Positions 51,631-61,037 are shown, counted from the first letter of the stretch. The stretch: DNA of 64,000 bases from G001797105 sp964528155 (GCA_964528155.1 CAZGRL010000011.1:3312-67311); one strand, 5' to 3'. Made by a program: numbers and translations. Notes: generated by a model from the sequence alone, not told the origin.

Positions 51631-52487
51631 TTGCGCTGCTCGCGCGTGCCTTCCCACGTCTGCTTGATGATCGCCGCGTCATCCTCCATCCGTTCCGGGC
51701 TTTCGCACAGAATCCGGCCGGCCGCGTCGAGGTCAACCAACGCGTCGATCAAGCCGTTCAGATCGAGGTCCGAGTCGACCAATCTGAGGTGGTTCTTCTC
51801 GCCTTTCTCTCCATACTCAATCCCCGAGAGATGACAATGCAGGTGTTTGAGGGAGTCCTTCCCCAGTCCATCGGCATATCTGGTCAGCAATGCCTTCCAT
51901 TCGTCGAAAGAGTTGACAGATCCATCGCCGGGGCGTGCATGAAGATGTGAGAAGTCCAGGCACGGCTCGACACCGTCGATCTCCCGTGCCATCACGATCA
52001 CATCATCGATCGATCCGAGCATGGCGCTCTTGCCCATTGTTTCCGGTCGGAGGGTGACGGGATTGCCGGCTGCCCGCAATTCATCCACGCAACCTCTCAG
52101 CCGAGGAAGCGCGACCTTCAACACTTCGTCCGGCGGGCGCCCGAAGTACGAGCCAGGGTGGAAGATGATGTCGGTGGCCCCGGCCAGATTCCCATAGTGA
52201 GCGGCGTCCATCAGGCGCTGGCGGCTCTTGGGCCACTCCTCGTCGTCAGCATTGAGGTTGATGAAGTAGGGGGCATGGATGCTGATTCTGACCCCGGCAT
52301 CGGCGGCGGCCGCTTTGATCGCGGCGCAGGCTTCCTCGCCGATGCGAACTGAGCGGACCCATCCCAGCTCGAGCGCGTACAGGCCGAGCTCGGCCAGACG
52401 CTGGATGGCGCCGATCGAGCCGCCAGGCTTGGGAGGCGTGGAGTATGGTGAGCCGACGGTGCCGAAGACGAATGCATCATGCTTCAT
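51627..52487 (-). CDS. endonuclease IV/AP endonuclease family 2-like TIM-barrel protein
   Basis: 286 residues. TIM-barrel of the Nfo/xylose-isomerase-like superfamily: LELGWVRSV, ISIHAPYFINL (metal His), IIFHPGSYFGRPPDE (metal His), RPETMGKSAMLGSIDDV (metal Glu), CLDFSHLHARPG (Asp and His), HCHLSGIEYGEKGEKNHLRL and ILCESPERMEDD (final Glu). The complete metal-ligand set supports phosphodiester cleavage at abasic sites. The start ATG 52487 has AAGGAG 8 bases upstream; the longer frame to 52556 lacks that. With the glycosylase gene it makes a two-step base-excision pair. No promoter has been fixed. Confidence 0.85.
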   Translation of the reverse strand: MKHDAFVFGTVGSPYSTPPKPGGSIGAIQRLAELGLYALELGWVRSVRIGEEACAAIKAAAADAGVRISIHAPYFINLNADDEEWPKSRQRLMDAAHYGNLAGATDIIFHPGSYFGRPPDEVLKVALPRLRGCVDELRAAGNPVTLRPETMGKSAMLGSIDDVIVMAREIDGVEPCLDFSHLHARPGDGSVNSFDEWKALLTRYADGLGKDSLKHLHCHLSGIEYGEKGEKNHLRLVDSDLDLNGLIDALVDLDAAGRILCESPERMEDDAAIIKQTWEGTREQRK

Positions 52488-52609
52488 CGCTGAGACTCCT
52501 TCAAGAAGACCGAGGGGTCGGGAGACGCGCCCTAGATCTTTACGCGCGTCAGTCACTCGTGGATTCTAACAGCGTCCGCGGGCGCGCGTAGACGTCTGAC
52601 CGATACGCA

Positions 52610-52640
52610 AACAGCCCCCTGCGAGAGGCAGGGGGCTGTT
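52610..52640 (-). terminator. terminator of the histidine kinase gene
   Basis: AACAGCCCCCTGC (52610-52622) and GCAGGGGGCTGTT (52628-52640) pair perfectly around GAGAG. On the minus strand the stem ends in TTTGCG. Confidence 0.7.
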
Positions 52641-52659
52641 GAGTCATCGGTCGCTTGCG

Positions 52660-55230
52660 CTACTGCTTCTTGTCTTTGGCCTTTCGGAGTGATCCCGTCT
52701 TGGGGGTCAGCTCGCGCGGCAGAGAGAAGAAGAAGGTGCTTCCCTGATCCTCGTCGCTCTCGACCCAGATGCTGCCGCCGTGCTGCTCGATCACGGTCTT
52801 GGCCAAGGCCAACCCCAGTCCGGTTCCCTCGACCGGATTGTTTGGATCGCGCACAGTCACCCGGCCGCGGAACAAGTGCTCGAAGACACGCGGGATCTCG
52901 TCGGGCGGGATGCCCGGTCCGTTATCTTTGACGCTGACGATAACCTGCTCGTCGTCCCAGCGCACACCCACGGCGATCGTCCCTCCCTCGTCCGTGAACT
53001 TGATCGCATTGCTCAGCAGGTTGGTCATCACCGAGTTCAAGCGGCTGGGATCTCCCATGATAAGTAGCGATTCGTCCGGCTCAGTGTATACGACGTTGTG
53101 GGACTTGGCCTCGGACAGCGGGCGCAGATCTTCGATCGCCCGGCGAACCAGATCGTTGATCTGAGTCGGCTGGAACATGATGTTGGCGGTCGACTCAACC
53201 CGAATCGTCTCGAGCAGCCCGGTGATCAGGTTGGTCATGCTGTCGGTGGCGCGCTGCATCATGTTCAGCGCCTTGCGCTGCTGTTCGCTCAAATTGGCGT
53301 CGTTGAGCAGATCCGCCCCCAGGCGAATGGCGTTCAACGGGTTCTTTAAGTCGTGGGCGGCTGTACCGAGAAGTTGTGAGCGCATCCGGTCGATCTGCTT
53401 GAGCGCGGTGATGTCCTGCATCACCGCCACGCGCCCGACGTCGGTCACCTCACTGACGCTGGCATAGAGCACGCGGTCGATCGGGGTTGTGATCTCAAGA
53501 CTGGTCGGCAGCTCGATTTCCGGGTCGGCGAGTAGATCGCCGAGGGGGTGGCCGATGAAGATCTCTGACGCCAGGCGGCCGACAGCCAGCTCGGCGTTGA
53601 TCCGAAAGGCTTGTGAGGCGGCCTGGTTGACCAGAATGATGTGTCCGGTGCGATCGGTCAGCACGACGGCGTCAGCCGTCTCCACCAGCGTGGTCTCCAA
53701 CCGGCTGCGTTCCTCGGCCACCCGCCGGAAGAGATTGGCGTTGTCGAGCGCGATCCCGGCCCATGACGATACCGAGGAGAGCATCTGTTGGTCGGCTTCG
53801 GTGAAAGCCCCACGCGGGTGGTTGATGGCTTCGATAACGCCGAGCACCTCACCCCGGGTCTCGAGCGGAACGCACAACACGGAGGTGGTCAGCAGACCGG
53901 TCTGTCCGTCGATCGAGCTGTGGTAGAGCGGGTTTGTCCGCACGTCGTTGACGATGAGCGGGCGGCGGTTGCGCGTCACCCAACCGGCGATCCCTTCTTC
54001 GAGGCGGATGGCAACATCGCGGATGCGCATGTGGGCGCCACCGCTGGCTTTGAGGACAAGCTTCTCGCCCAGATCGTCGAGCAAAAAGAGCACACACGCC
54101 TCGGCCTGCAGCAAACGTTGCGCCTGGACCATGGCGTTCTCGAGGGCGACCTCCAGGTCCAAGGTCGAGGTCATCTCGCGGCCGATCTCGCCCAGCACCT
54201 GCAACTGGCTGGCACGAGTCGTGGCGGTGTCGAGATGGATGGCATCTTGCAGCCCTACGGCGCCGATGTTGATGATCGCCTGGGCCAACTCCATCTCCTG
54301 ATCGCTGATCTGGCGATTGGGCTGGGAGTACAGAATGCGGGCGAAGCCGAGAGCGTTGTTGCGCGTCGCCAGCGCGAATATGGCAGCCGAGCTGAATTCT
54401 TCGGCCTGCAGCAATCCGATGTCCTTGGCAGACCCGATCGGCGGGGTGACGCTCAGCGTCGCCGGGTGGCGGCTTTGCAGGACTTCTCGGTGAACCTGAT
54501 AATCAGCCAGTGACTCGAGCACAACCGCGACGACATTCTGCTGGGCCCCCTTGCCGGACTGCTGGCGGAAGCGTGTCGTCTGGCCGCTGCCTTCGTGGAA
54601 GACGTGAACATCGCAGGCGTCAGCCGAAGTCGCCGAGAGTAGGTGAGCGGCCGTCTGGCGGATGGCCTCCTGGCGATCGCGTGTGGTGTTGATGGCATGG
54701 CTGGCCTGGTAGAGCAAGGTGAGCTTGTGGAACAGGTAGTTCTGGGCGGCGGTCTGCCGGGCGAAGGCAAGGACCTCGGCGGCGCGGGCGGCCAGCACCT
54801 CGAGGGTGGCCAGGTCGCCTTCCCCGAAGCCGTCAACGTTTGAGGTACCGGTGAAGATCAGGCCGATCGTCTGGGTGGCCGCAAGGCAGGGGGCACATGC
54901 GACCACGCCCGGCCCGAGGGGCAGGCCGAGCGACTGGCGTGTGTCTTGAGTTGCTGCAGCGTGATGATCCGCCAGGACGGAGCGAAGGACGGCGTTGTCG
55001 GACGAGGCCGAGATCCGGCCGAGATCGCTGACCGCGACGCCATGGGCGAAGCGAGGCGTGAAGCCCGAATGCACCTCGTCGAACTCGTAAAGAGCGGCGC
55101 TGTCGGCGCGCAGTATCTCGGTCGCCAGCCGGAGGAGCTCAGCCAGGGACTCGGGCGGATTGTTGAAATCGAACGCAGTCGTCGCGGCCCGGTACAGGCT
55201 GCCCTGCGCTGTGGTCTTGTCAACCATCAT
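52660..55230 (-). CDS. soluble multi-GAF, PAS histidine kinase
   Basis: 856 residues, no membrane segment. Three GAF-like domains (about residues 18-170, 185-335, 345-500; the third is the clearest, ending VLCVPLETRGEVLGVIEAINH), a PAS-like domain (about 505-600, AVVLTDRTGHIILVNQAASQAF), then HisKA with the phosphoacceptor His in GTAAHDLKNPLNAIR near residue 626, and HATPase (LLSNAIKFTDEGG, DNGPGIPPDEI, GTGLGLALAKTVI). It would sense a cytoplasmic or diffusible signal. No response regulator gene is next to it in this window, so it is an orphan here. ATG 55227 is better spaced from GAGG than 55230. Confidence 0.9.
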   Translation of the reverse strand: MMVDKTTAQGSLYRAATTAFDFNNPPESLAELLRLATEILRADSAALYEFDEVHSGFTPRFAHGVAVSDLGRISASSDNAVLRSVLADHHAAATQDTRQSLGLPLGPGVVACAPCLAATQTIGLIFTGTSNVDGFGEGDLATLEVLAARAAEVLAFARQTAAQNYLFHKLTLLYQASHAINTTRDRQEAIRQTAAHLLSATSADACDVHVFHEGSGQTTRFRQQSGKGAQQNVVAVVLESLADYQVHREVLQSRHPATLSVTPPIGSAKDIGLLQAEEFSSAAIFALATRNNALGFARILYSQPNRQISDQEMELAQAIINIGAVGLQDAIHLDTATTRASQLQVLGEIGREMTSTLDLEVALENAMVQAQRLLQAEACVLFLLDDLGEKLVLKASGGAHMRIRDVAIRLEEGIAGWVTRNRRPLIVNDVRTNPLYHSSIDGQTGLLTTSVLCVPLETRGEVLGVIEAINHPRGAFTEADQQMLSSVSSWAGIALDNANLFRRVAEERSRLETTLVETADAVVLTDRTGHIILVNQAASQAFRINAELAVGRLASEIFIGHPLGDLLADPEIELPTSLEITTPIDRVLYASVSEVTDVGRVAVMQDITALKQIDRMRSQLLGTAAHDLKNPLNAIRLGADLLNDANLSEQQRKALNMMQRATDSMTNLITGLLETIRVESTANIMFQPTQINDLVRRAIEDLRPLSEAKSHNVVYTEPDESLLIMGDPSRLNSVMTNLLSNAIKFTDEGGTIAVGVRWDDEQVIVSVKDNGPGIPPDEIPRVFEHLFRGRVTVRDPNNPVEGTGLGLALAKTVIEQHGGSIWVESDEDQGSTFFFSLPRELTPKTGSLRKAKDKKQ

Positions 55231-55281
55231 GCCTCAATGAGTCCAGGCTCTCCCCACCAGTAGGACCTCCGCAGTCTAACG

Positions 55282-55310
55282 ATTATGGCACAGATGAAGG
55301 GAGACGGCAA
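55282..55310 (-). promoter_or_regulatory. promoter of the histidine kinase gene
   Basis: On the minus strand TTGCCG (55310-55305), 17-base spacer, CATAAT (55287-55282). Leader of about 45 bases. Confidence 0.6.
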
Positions 55311-55404
55311 TCGGAACTGTAGTCGGGGGTAGGTAAGGGGCATTACAGATCCCCAGACCGTACAAGAAGCATGGGTATCACCGAGATTCACCTCGCGGGC
55401 CATG

Positions 55405-55788
55405 TCAGTTGCCTGCTATCCGGGCGAGGAGCGGGGGGCCGAGGATAAGCAGGCCGACGAGGGCAGAGGTGAGGGCGGCGATGAGGACGGCGGCGGCGCC
55501 GACGTCCTTCCCGACCCGGGCCAAAGGATGGGCGCCCGGGCTGGCAAGGTCGACGACCGCCTCCAAGGCGGTGTTGATGAACTCGGCCAGCCAGACCAGA
55601 CCGACGGCCAGCAGCAAGATGGCGAAGTCCTGGCGGCCAAGCCCCAGCCACAGCGCCAGGGCGATGACGGCGAGACTGGCGAAGGCATGGATCCACGCGT
55701 TGCGCTGAGTCCGCAGGACATGCCACCAGCCGGCGAAGGCGTAGCGGAAGGCATCGGCCCGCGAGCGTGCCCGGCGCGGGTCCATCAT
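55405..55788 (-). CDS. dgkA: diacylglycerol/undecaprenol kinase-like protein
   Basis: 127 residues, three membrane helices. DgkA family: FAGWWHVLRTQRNAWIHAFA at the start, then AEFINTALEAVVDL (E-x-x-N-T-A-x-E catalytic motif) and GKDVGAAAVLIAALTSA. In Gram-positive-type bacteria such proteins phosphorylate undecaprenol or diacylglycerol, which would link it to wall lipid recycling. ATG 55788 overlaps the ybeY stop (ATGA); the second ATG follows directly. Last gene of the yqeY operon. Confidence 0.88.
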   Translation of the reverse strand: MMDPRRARSRADAFRYAFAGWWHVLRTQRNAWIHAFASLAVIALALWLGLGRQDFAILLLAVGLVWLAEFINTALEAVVDLASPGAHPLARVGKDVGAAAVLIAALTSALVGLLILGPPLLARIAGN

Positions 55789-56246
55789 CCGACCTCGGGC
55801 GGGTCCTTGATCACGTGGCCGAGCTCCCGCAGCACGGCGGTCTGACGCTCCCACATCCGGCGCCGATCTGCTGGTTCGGCGTGGTCATATCCGAGTAGAT
55901 GTAGCACACCGTGCACGGTCAGCAACGCCAGCTCGGCTTGCAGATCGTGGCCGGCGCGCTCGGCCTGGGCCCGAGCGATGGGCAGGCAGACTGCGATGTC
56001 GCCGAGGATCGTGCGGCCGCTGGTGGGATCGTCTGCCCCTGACTCGAAGGACAACACATCGGTCGCTTCATTTACCCCGGCGTAGCGCTTGTTGAGCTCG
56101 CGCATCTCTGCTTCATCGACAAGAGCGACAGTCACTTCGGATGGCCCGGCCGCGGCCTGGTGCATGGCAGCCTCGGCGGCCTGCTGGATAGGAGGGAAGT
56201 ATGTTCGGTCTTGTGCCCCGCCCTGGACGTGAGCCACGCACCTCAT
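55785..56246 (-). CDS. ybeY: endoribonuclease YbeY
   Basis: 153 residues, UPF0054 metalloprotein involved in 16S rRNA 3' maturation and ribosome quality control. Signature HGVLHLLGYDHAEPADRRRMW, with the three metal His residues H-x3-H-x5-H, and NEATDVLSFES earlier. The start overlaps the pgpH stop (ATGA). The gene order pgpH-ybeY-dgkA is the common one in many bacteria. Confidence 0.93.
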   Translation of the reverse strand: MRCVAHVQGGAQDRTYFPPIQQAAEAAMHQAAAGPSEVTVALVDEAEMRELNKRYAGVNEATDVLSFESGADDPTSGRTILGDIAVCLPIARAQAERAGHDLQAELALLTVHGVLHLLGYDHAEPADRRRMWERQTAVLRELGHVIKDPPEVG

Positions 56247-58387
56247 GTCTTCTCGCCGCGCGGGGCAAGGGCGGGCTCGAGGATCGCTTGATCCTCCTGG
56301 CGGGCTTCGGGGTAGCGGATGCGCGGGTGGTAGATGCCCTTCAGCGTACTGATGAACACCCTGCGGATCGTGTCGAGGTCCTTGAGGGTGAGATCGGTCC
56401 GGTCAAGCTGGCCCTTGTCCAGGCGGTCATCGATGACCCAACGGACGAGGTTCTCGATGGCCTCGTCATCGGTGGGGTTGTCCGCCCTGGCTTTGGCTTC
56501 CACCCCGTCCGCCAGCATGAGAATCGCTGCCTCGCGCGTCCGCGGTCGTGGGCCGGGGTAGGTGAAGTCGCGTCGATCGACGCGCGTCTCATCACCGCCG
56601 GCGGCGTCAACCGCGGCCTGGAACTGGTACGACGCTTCGAGTGTGCCATGGTGCTGTGGAATGAAATCGCGTATCGCCCGAGGCAGCCGATACTTCCTGG
56701 CGAGATCCAGCCCTTCGTTCACGTGCGACAGGATCACGCTGGCGCTCGTGGTCGGATCGAGCTGCTTGTGCACGTTCTGGCCGGAGATCTGATTCTCAAT
56801 GAAGAATTGAGGTCGGAGGGCTTTCCCGGCGTCGTGATACAGAGCGCCGACGCGCGTGAGCAGTGGATTCGCGTTGACCGCCCGGGCCGCCTGCTCCGCC
56901 AGGTTGGCGACCTGAAGGCTGTGCTGATACGTGCCGGGCGCGTTGTGCAGGATGAGTTGTAGCAACGGGTGATCCGGCCGCGAGAGTTCGATCAATTGAA
57001 GATTGGTGGTGATCCCGATCAAGTTGCCGATCAACAAGGTTAGTCCGAAAGCCAGGCTGGCCGAGAACAGGCCGCCCAGCATGCCGGCGGCGATCAGCGA
57101 GGCCTTGCCCAATAGATCGGTCGCCGGATCGGGGAAACGGAATACGACAATGACCGCCACCGACGCCAGGGTCGCACCCAACCCCGCCCAGAAGAACGAA
57201 GCCAGCCTCTCGGCTCGTCCGATCACAAGGCTGGCCATTGTGCCGGCCAGCATGACATACAGGGCCAGCTCGAGGCCGCGCGGGGCAAGGTAGCCGGCGA
57301 CCGCGCCCGTCACCAACGACGTCAACACGCCCAGGCCGGGGCCGAAGAGAATCGTCACCAGCATGGGCAGGGTGGCGCCGGGGAAGGCGTACGGGAGCAA
57401 GGCGCGGCCCGGAATGGTGAACTGCATCCCGAGCACCTCGAGAATGAACAGAATGCTCAATGTGAGTGAGATGCGCGGCGTGAGGATTTGTTGCGGGTGG
57501 ACCTTGTAGGCAAAGAGGGCGAACGTGAAGGCCAGCACGGTGATCAGCAGGAAGTGCTCGGCGATCTCCAGCCACGGTCTGGGGGCCTTGAGCAGGTTGT
57601 ATGCATTGAGCGCTTCGAGCTGGAGGTCCGAGACGAGCTGGCCGCGCGCGACAATGGTCTCGCCCGGCAGATAGGTTTTCTGCACCGGAGCAACCGCCCG
57701 TCGGGCTTCGTCACGCGCCCGGGCGGTCGCGGCATCGTTGAAGTGCGCGTTCGGGGCGACAAATGCCGTCACCAGCTCGGCGACGATCGTCGCCTGGCTT
57801 TCGGGGATCGACATGCTGACCAGCGCCGGGACGGTGCGGCGGGCAGCCGGGGCTTCGCCGTCGCGAATCTCGCCGCGCATCACCTGTTCGAAGACGGATA
57901 TCGCTTCGAGCTTGACTGCCTGCCAGCGTGGATCCGGAAGAACCAGTATCGCTTGCGCGGTGTCCGCCGACAATCGCAGATCAGCCAGCGAGGCCAGATC
58001 GGCCAGTCTCTGATCGGTCGAGGAGTGTGAATCGAGACGCACTGAATCGATGAAGTCGAGAGCCGCTTGCAGTCGGTCGAGTTGTTCGCGGGCGACGCGG
58101 CTGTCGGGCGGGTCGAAGACGTCGGGCACCGCAGCAGCCGCTGCCTCTTGCGCCTCTCGTGTGAGCACGTCACTTGTGTAGGTGAGCGAGTAGGGGGCGG
58201 CGATGTCTTGAGGGGCGACATCGTTGACTGCCAGGGAGAAGCTCGTCTGGCGCTCCGATATCGGAAGCGAGAGGACCAGGACAGACCCGAGGATCGCAGC
58301 CAGGAGGATCAGCCACTGACGCGCCGTCTGCCACGAATACCTGAGTCGCTCCGAAAGAGTGGGCCCGGCCCTGGCCAGATCTTCCAT
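56243..58387 (-). CDS. pgpH: 7TM-HD c-di-AMP phosphodiesterase, PgpH-like
   Basis: 714 residues. N-terminal TM followed by an extracytoplasmic 7TMR-HDED domain (residues 50-260), seven TM helices (about 270-465), and a cytoplasmic HD domain: HNAPGTYQHSLQVANLAEQAA, LYHDAGKALRPQFF (HD motif), HVNEGLDLARKYRLP, DFIPQHHGT and a final MLADGVEAKARA. PgpH members hydrolyse c-di-AMP, connecting potassium and wall homeostasis. It follows yqeY by 5 bases and overlaps ybeY. Length matches the family. Confidence 0.9.
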   Translation of the reverse strand: MEDLARAGPTLSERLRYSWQTARQWLILLAAILGSVLVLSLPISERQTSFSLAVNDVAPQDIAAPYSLTYTSDVLTREAQEAAAAAVPDVFDPPDSRVAREQLDRLQAALDFIDSVRLDSHSSTDQRLADLASLADLRLSADTAQAILVLPDPRWQAVKLEAISVFEQVMRGEIRDGEAPAARRTVPALVSMSIPESQATIVAELVTAFVAPNAHFNDAATARARDEARRAVAPVQKTYLPGETIVARGQLVSDLQLEALNAYNLLKAPRPWLEIAEHFLLITVLAFTFALFAYKVHPQQILTPRISLTLSILFILEVLGMQFTIPGRALLPYAFPGATLPMLVTILFGPGLGVLTSLVTGAVAGYLAPRGLELALYVMLAGTMASLVIGRAERLASFFWAGLGATLASVAVIVVFRFPDPATDLLGKASLIAAGMLGGLFSASLAFGLTLLIGNLIGITTNLQLIELSRPDHPLLQLILHNAPGTYQHSLQVANLAEQAARAVNANPLLTRVGALYHDAGKALRPQFFIENQISGQNVHKQLDPTTSASVILSHVNEGLDLARKYRLPRAIRDFIPQHHGTLEASYQFQAAVDAAGGDETRVDRRDFTYPGPRPRTREAAILMLADGVEAKARADNPTDDEAIENLVRWVIDDRLDKGQLDRTDLTLKDLDTIRRVFISTLKGIYHPRIRYPEARQEDQAILEPALAPRGEKT

Positions 58388-58392
58388 CGATG

Positions 58393-58842
58393 TCAGTCAG
58401 CCGCCAGCAAAGCCCGAACCTTTTCGCTGGCGGTCTTCCCATCCGCACGACCCTGAAGGCGAGGCATCAGAAGCTTCATAACCTGGCCCACCTCTTTGAT
58501 CGAGGTTGCGCCGCTTTCGGCAATGGCCTGTCGGGCGAGAGCCTCAAGCTCATCTCCGCTGAGAGGTTGGGGGAGGTACCCCTTGAGGACCTCCAATTCC
58601 GCCTGGGCCGAGTCGACCAGGTCGGGGCGGGCAGCCTTCTCGGCATCGGCGATAGCCTCGTTGCGGGTCTTGACTTCTTTCTGCAACAATCCAAGGATCG
58701 CTTCGTCGTCCAAGGCCGAGCGGCGCTCGACCTCGGCCAGCTTTATGGCGGACAGAGCCATTCGAATCGTGCGCTTGCGCACATCGTCGCCGGCCCTCAT
58801 CGCTTCCTTCAAGTCGTTTTGAAGCCTGGCTTTCTTGTCCAT
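58393..58842 (-). CDS. yqeY: GatB/YqeY-domain protein
   Basis: 149 residues, helical. YqeY family, related to the C-terminal tRNA-binding domain of GatB: LQNDLKEAMRAGDDVRKRTIRMALSAIKLAEVE, then LLQKEVKTRNEAI and the C-terminal ATSIKEVGQVMKLLMPRLQGRADGK. Its role is probably RNA or tRNA related. First gene of the operon yqeY-pgpH-ybeY-dgkA. Confidence 0.92.
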   Translation of the reverse strand: MDKKARLQNDLKEAMRAGDDVRKRTIRMALSAIKLAEVERRSALDDEAILGLLQKEVKTRNEAIADAEKAARPDLVDSAQAELEVLKGYLPQPLSGDELEALARQAIAESGATSIKEVGQVMKLLMPRLQGRADGKTASEKVRALLAAD

Positions 58843-58881
58843 GTTTCAGGTTCCGGCACGCTGCTCGTTGACCGGGCAGGC

Positions 58882-58890
58882 ATTCTACCA
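58882..58890 (-). promoter_or_regulatory. extended -10 promoter of the yqeY operon
   Basis: Minus strand TGGTAGAAT (58890-58882), a TGn extended -10 with TAGAAT; no good -35. Leader of about 33 bases to the yqeY ATG. Confidence 0.45.
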
Positions 58891-59014
58891 TGCGAGTGAC
58901 GCCAGGGCTCGACCCCTCGAGCACGACCATCGTTGCCTATAAGCTTCGGCCGTGATCGGCGATTTGTCAACTCAGTTGGCGGCGTGCAAACCACGTCTCA
59001 GACGGCCCGAGCGT

Positions 59015-60301
59015 CTAGGCGGTGCTAGCAATCTCACCCTCTAGGCCATTCGCGTCCACCCCGGTCAGGCTGACCAGACTCAGTTGATTCCACAAGTCGG
59101 CCGAGGCGAGAGCGGACACGCGCAAGTTGTTGTCGGTCATCCCGGCTACCCTCCATCCGGCAGGACCGACCGCTTCGGCGCGTTCCCACAGGACACGAAG
59201 CATTCTCCCGACGAAGCGGCGGCGATAGCTCAGCTCGCTTCGAGCGACCGCGGCTCGGAGTCGGCGGCTCCTCTCTTTGGCCAGCCTTGGATCGACCTGA
59301 TTGGGCAGGATGGCTGCAGCGGTCCCAGGCCTGGGGGAGTATGTGAATACGTGCGCCCGGGCGAAGGCCATCCGCCGGACGAAAGCCAGGCTCTCTTCGA
59401 ATTCCCCATCGGTCTCGCCGGGGAAGCCGACGATCAGGTCGGTGGTGAGGGCAAGATCAGGGATAAGCGCGCGGGCCCGCTCGGCCAAACGGGCGAACTT
59501 CTCGGGCGTCATAGGCCGTCGCATCCGCCGCAGAGTGGCAGCACTGCCCGATTGAAGCGGCAGATGGAGCTGGCGGCACAGGCGAGCGTCCCGCCAGAGA
59601 TCGAAGAATCCTTGAGGCATTCCCCATGGCTCGAGTGACGAGAGACGCAAGCGCGCGACGGATGTTTCCGCCAGGAGCTTGCGCACCAGGCTGGAGATAT
59701 CTACTCCGGAGCGAAGATCGCGGCCGTACGCGGTGAGCTGTACGCCTGTGAGCACAACTTCCTGCGCTCCGCCAGCCACAGCCGCCCGAACACGCCGGAC
59801 GATGTCGGTCGGTGAAAGGCTGCGGGCCCGACCCCGGGCGATCGTGGTCTGGCAGAAGGCGCAGCGATTGTCGCATCCGTCCTGCGCCTTGATGAACGCA
59901 CGCGTCCGCATTCGAATACCCGGAAGCCGTCCTCTCTCGACCGGCTCCAGGTCGTACTCCGTGGGGTCGACGCCCAGGATGAGCGGCGTGAGCCGTTCCT
60001 TGTCGGCGTTGGGGATGAGGCGCGTGACGCCGGGGAGAGCTGAAGCCTGCCTTGGATTGAGTGTGCTCCAGCAGCCGGTCATGACGATCCTGGCCGACGG
60101 GTTGGCGCGGTGGATGCGCCGGGCCATGGATCGCGAGTCGGCGGCCGCCGCCGCCGTGACAGTGCACGTGTTGACCACAACCAGGTCGCATTCCTCGGGG
60201 GTCCCGACGAGAGCGTGACCCGCGCGCCGAAATGTCCCGCCAATGTGCTCGATCTCGCTCTGGTTGAGGCGACAGCCGACGCTGTCGAGATGGACTTTCA
60301 A
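59015..60301 (-). CDS. mtaB: tRNA t6A37 methylthiotransferase, MtaB-like
   Basis: 428 residues. Radical SAM methylthiotransferase modifying t6A37 in ANN-decoding tRNAs. UPF0004 domain with three conserved Cys: SVGCRLNQSEIE, NTCTVTAAAAADS and TGCWSTLNP. The radical SAM cluster is QDGCDNRCAFCQ near residue 144, followed by RGRARSL, VLTGVQLTAYGRDL and DLIVGFPGETDGEFEES. The GVQL...YG signature favours MtaB over MiaB/RimO. The C-terminal TRAM-like part is weak. It lies 15 bases after the lipoprotein gene, so they are co-transcribed. Confidence 0.88.
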   Translation of the reverse strand: MKVHLDSVGCRLNQSEIEHIGGTFRRAGHALVGTPEECDLVVVNTCTVTAAAAADSRSMARRIHRANPSARIVMTGCWSTLNPRQASALPGVTRLIPNADKERLTPLILGVDPTEYDLEPVERGRLPGIRMRTRAFIKAQDGCDNRCAFCQTTIARGRARSLSPTDIVRRVRAAVAGGAQEVVLTGVQLTAYGRDLRSGVDISSLVRKLLAETSVARLRLSSLEPWGMPQGFFDLWRDARLCRQLHLPLQSGSAATLRRMRRPMTPEKFARLAERARALIPDLALTTDLIVGFPGETDGEFEESLAFVRRMAFARAHVFTYSPRPGTAAAILPNQVDPRLAKERSRRLRAAVARSELSYRRRFVGRMLRVLWERAEAVGPAGWRVAGMTDNNLRVSALASADLWNQLSLVSLTGVDANGLEGEIASTA

Positions 60302-60316
60302 GGCAACGCCTGCCGA

Positions 60317-60988
60317 TCAGGGTTGGATAACGGAAAAGTTGGAGAAGAGAATGTCGACTCCGGGCTCATCGTAGGATCCGGCGGCCAAACCGACGTCGCC
60401 GCTGCCCCACTGAGACGACTGGGCCTGGGCGACCAGGATGCCGTTGACGTAAAAGGCCAATTGGGGGCCGATGCAGTCGGCCCGGATGTGATTGGTTGCA
60501 TCTCCCAGCAGAACTGCGCCCGACGGGTACATAGTATCCCCGCTGAGGAGCACGCGACGACCATCGATGCTGATCCCGATCCCAGTATAGCCGTCGCTTG
60601 AGATAAGGAAGAAATAGAAGTTGTGCGTGTCCTGATAGCGGCACAAGACGCCGAAAGAGTTGTTGTCGGGGCCAGACTGCTTGGTCGCGTCGAACTCGAT
60701 CCGCACATCGGTGAGATTCAAGCCGGGGTTGGCCCAGGCGTCTGTCTGAGGCGCGAAAACCTGGATGCGGTACCCACCTGTAGCGTAATCGGCGCTGTAC
60801 AGGTCATCCTTGTAGCGGTCCCATCCACTCATTGTGCGCGTGAAGTCGTCCTGGAAGAGCACATCGCCGGACACGGCCGGTGGCGACTGAAGGTTACAGG
60901 CGAGGCTCAATCCTGCGAGGGCAAGTGTGGCGAGCAGAATACCCGCGCGAGGTGAGCCTGATGAGGGACAGCCTGGAGATGGGGTCAT
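60317..60988 (-). CDS. lipoprotein with a jelly-roll (LamG-like) domain
   Basis: 223 residues. N-terminal signal with lipobox LSLAC at about residues 27-31 (GILLATLALAGLSLAC), hence membrane-anchored outside. The mature domain starts FQDDFTRTMSGWDRYKD and continues with strands GGYRIQVF, DVRIEFDATKQSG, FGVLCRYQDTHNFYFFLIS and LAFYVNGILVA, the pattern of a concanavalin-like 3-keto-disaccharide hydrolase/LamG domain (DDF..GW opening). No catalytic residues identified. Promoter not located. Co-transcribed with mtaB. Confidence 0.7.
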   Translation of the reverse strand: MTPSPGCPSSGSPRAGILLATLALAGLSLACNLQSPPAVSGDVLFQDDFTRTMSGWDRYKDDLYSADYATGGYRIQVFAPQTDAWANPGLNLTDVRIEFDATKQSGPDNNSFGVLCRYQDTHNFYFFLISSDGYTGIGISIDGRRVLLSGDTMYPSGAVLLGDATNHIRADCIGPQLAFYVNGILVAQAQSSQWGSGDVGLAAGSYDEPGVDILFSNFSVIQP

Positions 60989-61037
60989 CCTGTAATGGGC
61001 GGCATTCTAGCACATCAGCGAGCGAGACTTTCCACAG

